A stretch of 64,000 nucleotides of DNA from Tenacibaculum gallaicum (lineage in GTDB: Bacteria > Bacteroidota > Bacteroidia > Flavobacteriales > Flavobacteriaceae): NCBI RefSeq assembly GCF_003387615.1, contig NZ_QUNS01000003.1, positions 188,591 through 252,590 of the forward strand, given 5' to 3'. Numbering within the stretch: position 1 is the stretch's first letter; each line of letters opens with the position of its first letter. A model generated the notes under the pieces. It saw only the letters and a program-made list of their open reading frames with translations. It was not told where the DNA came from and ran no database searches. Position numbers and translations under genes: made by a program. Below are positions 63,743 to 64,000 of the stretch, piece after piece.

Positions 63743-64000
63743 ATGTTACACATACATCAAATAAGAAACGCTACTACAATTATTGAAACTGAAAAAGAGG
63801 TTATTCTTGTAGATCCTATGTTAGGTGACCAAGGGATTATGCCTCCATTTACTCTCTTTAGACATAAAGTTAGAAAGAACCCAACTGTTCCTCTTCCTAT
63901 AGAAACACATATACTTCTTAAAAAAGTAACCCATTGCTTAATAACCCATCAACATCCTGACCATATAGATAATGCAGGCGTACAATTTCTAATAAAAAAT
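63743..64000 (+). CDS. MBL-fold metallo-hydrolase (partial, 3' end outside window)
   Basis: ATG at 63743, open to the window end: 86 residues. It starts MLHIHQIRNATTIIETEKEVILVDPMLGD, typical of YjhU/UlaG-like metallo-beta-lactamase-fold proteins, and reaches the metal motif THQHPDHIDNAG (HxHxDH form HQHPDH) at about residue 70-76. It is cytoplasmic (no signal). Substrate unknown. It is transcribed in the same direction as the Crp/Fnr-type gene, 60 bp downstream, and may be its target. Confidence 0.85.
   Translation, partial: MLHIHQIRNATTIIETEKEVILVDPMLGDQGIMPPFTLFRHKVRKNPTVPLPIETHILLKKVTHCLITHQHPDHIDNAGVQFLIKN

Noticed and set aside
1..64000. CRISPR arrays, tRNA, rRNA, IS elements, prophage or integrase
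   Set aside because: No spaced direct repeats, cloverleaf sequences, transposase or integrase motifs were seen in the window.

Overview
The window looks like chromosomal DNA from a low-GC marine member of the Flavobacteriaceae (Bacteroidota), in the range of Tenacibaculum and its relatives; the genus is an inference. The grounds are the type IX secretion (T9SS) proteins, the PorP/SprF and gliding-type C-terminal domains, TonB-family outer-membrane barrels with carboxypeptidase-like N-terminal domains, Bacteroidota promoters (TTG, about 19 bases, TAnnTTTG), and strong AT bias. There are no tRNA, rRNA, CRISPR or clear IS elements. Gene density is ordinary except for one gene-poor stretch at about 18.66-20.29 kb.

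Layout. 1-10.2 kb (minus strand): a T9SS/gliding surface operon, reading from 10184 downward: a 725-residue protein with a type B sorting domain, a PorP/SprF protein with an unusual SPOR-like tail, and the first 2041 residues of a giant repeat adhesin that runs off the window. 10.4-14.5 kb: cmk, nnr and a sodium:solute symporter with a tiny coupled membrane ORF. 14.5-18.6 kb: a DUF6503 lipoprotein, then a PhoX-like lipoprotein and an imelysin/di-heme cytochrome c peroxidase fusion joined by a TAATG overlap. 18.66-20.29 kb: short transcription units with their own terminators, tiny ORFs, a nested palindrome and a hairpin-rich putative RNA. 20.3-23.3 kb: a small lipoprotein and a TPR histidine kinase/response regulator pair. 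23.3-28.3 kb: acs, DUF779, ExaC-type aldehyde dehydrogenase and a divergent AraC regulator, which together suggest an aldehyde to acetate to acetyl-CoA route. 28.3-34.2 kb: TauE/SafE, a serine hydrolase, divergent dps/oxyR and a SulP transporter. 34.3-37.8 kb: pyrR-pyrB-unknown-T9SS mini-protein-rnz operon and a CoA-binding protein. 37.9-42.8 kb: two tandem paralogous TonB-type barrels. 42.9-47.9 kb: fabH, htpG and a DUF885 lipoprotein. 48-49.5 kb: an ECF sigma factor with a membrane partner, and a divergent DUF6249 gene. 49.6-54 kb: M28 peptidase, YdeI-like protein, and a minus-strand operon with a class D beta-lactamase. 54.2-57.5 kb: a DUF4870-PadR-PspC-NTF2 envelope-stress-like operon. 57.7-64 kb: a K+/H+ antiporter, small unknown genes, a four-gene operon of unknown role, and the start of an MBL-fold hydrolase.

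The strongest unexplained signals are: the mirrored promoter pair TGTAACC-17 nt-GTCATA between the ECF sigma gene and the DUF6249 gene, combined with a sigma gene that has no ATG/GTG/TTG at its expected N-terminus; the 18.66-20.29 kb cluster of mini-transcripts and structured RNA; a terminator-like hairpin inside the start of the peroxidase gene; several promoters placed so close to the start codon that the mRNAs should be leaderless; and a 34-codon membrane ORF coupled to the symporter. No known defence or mobile system was recognised.
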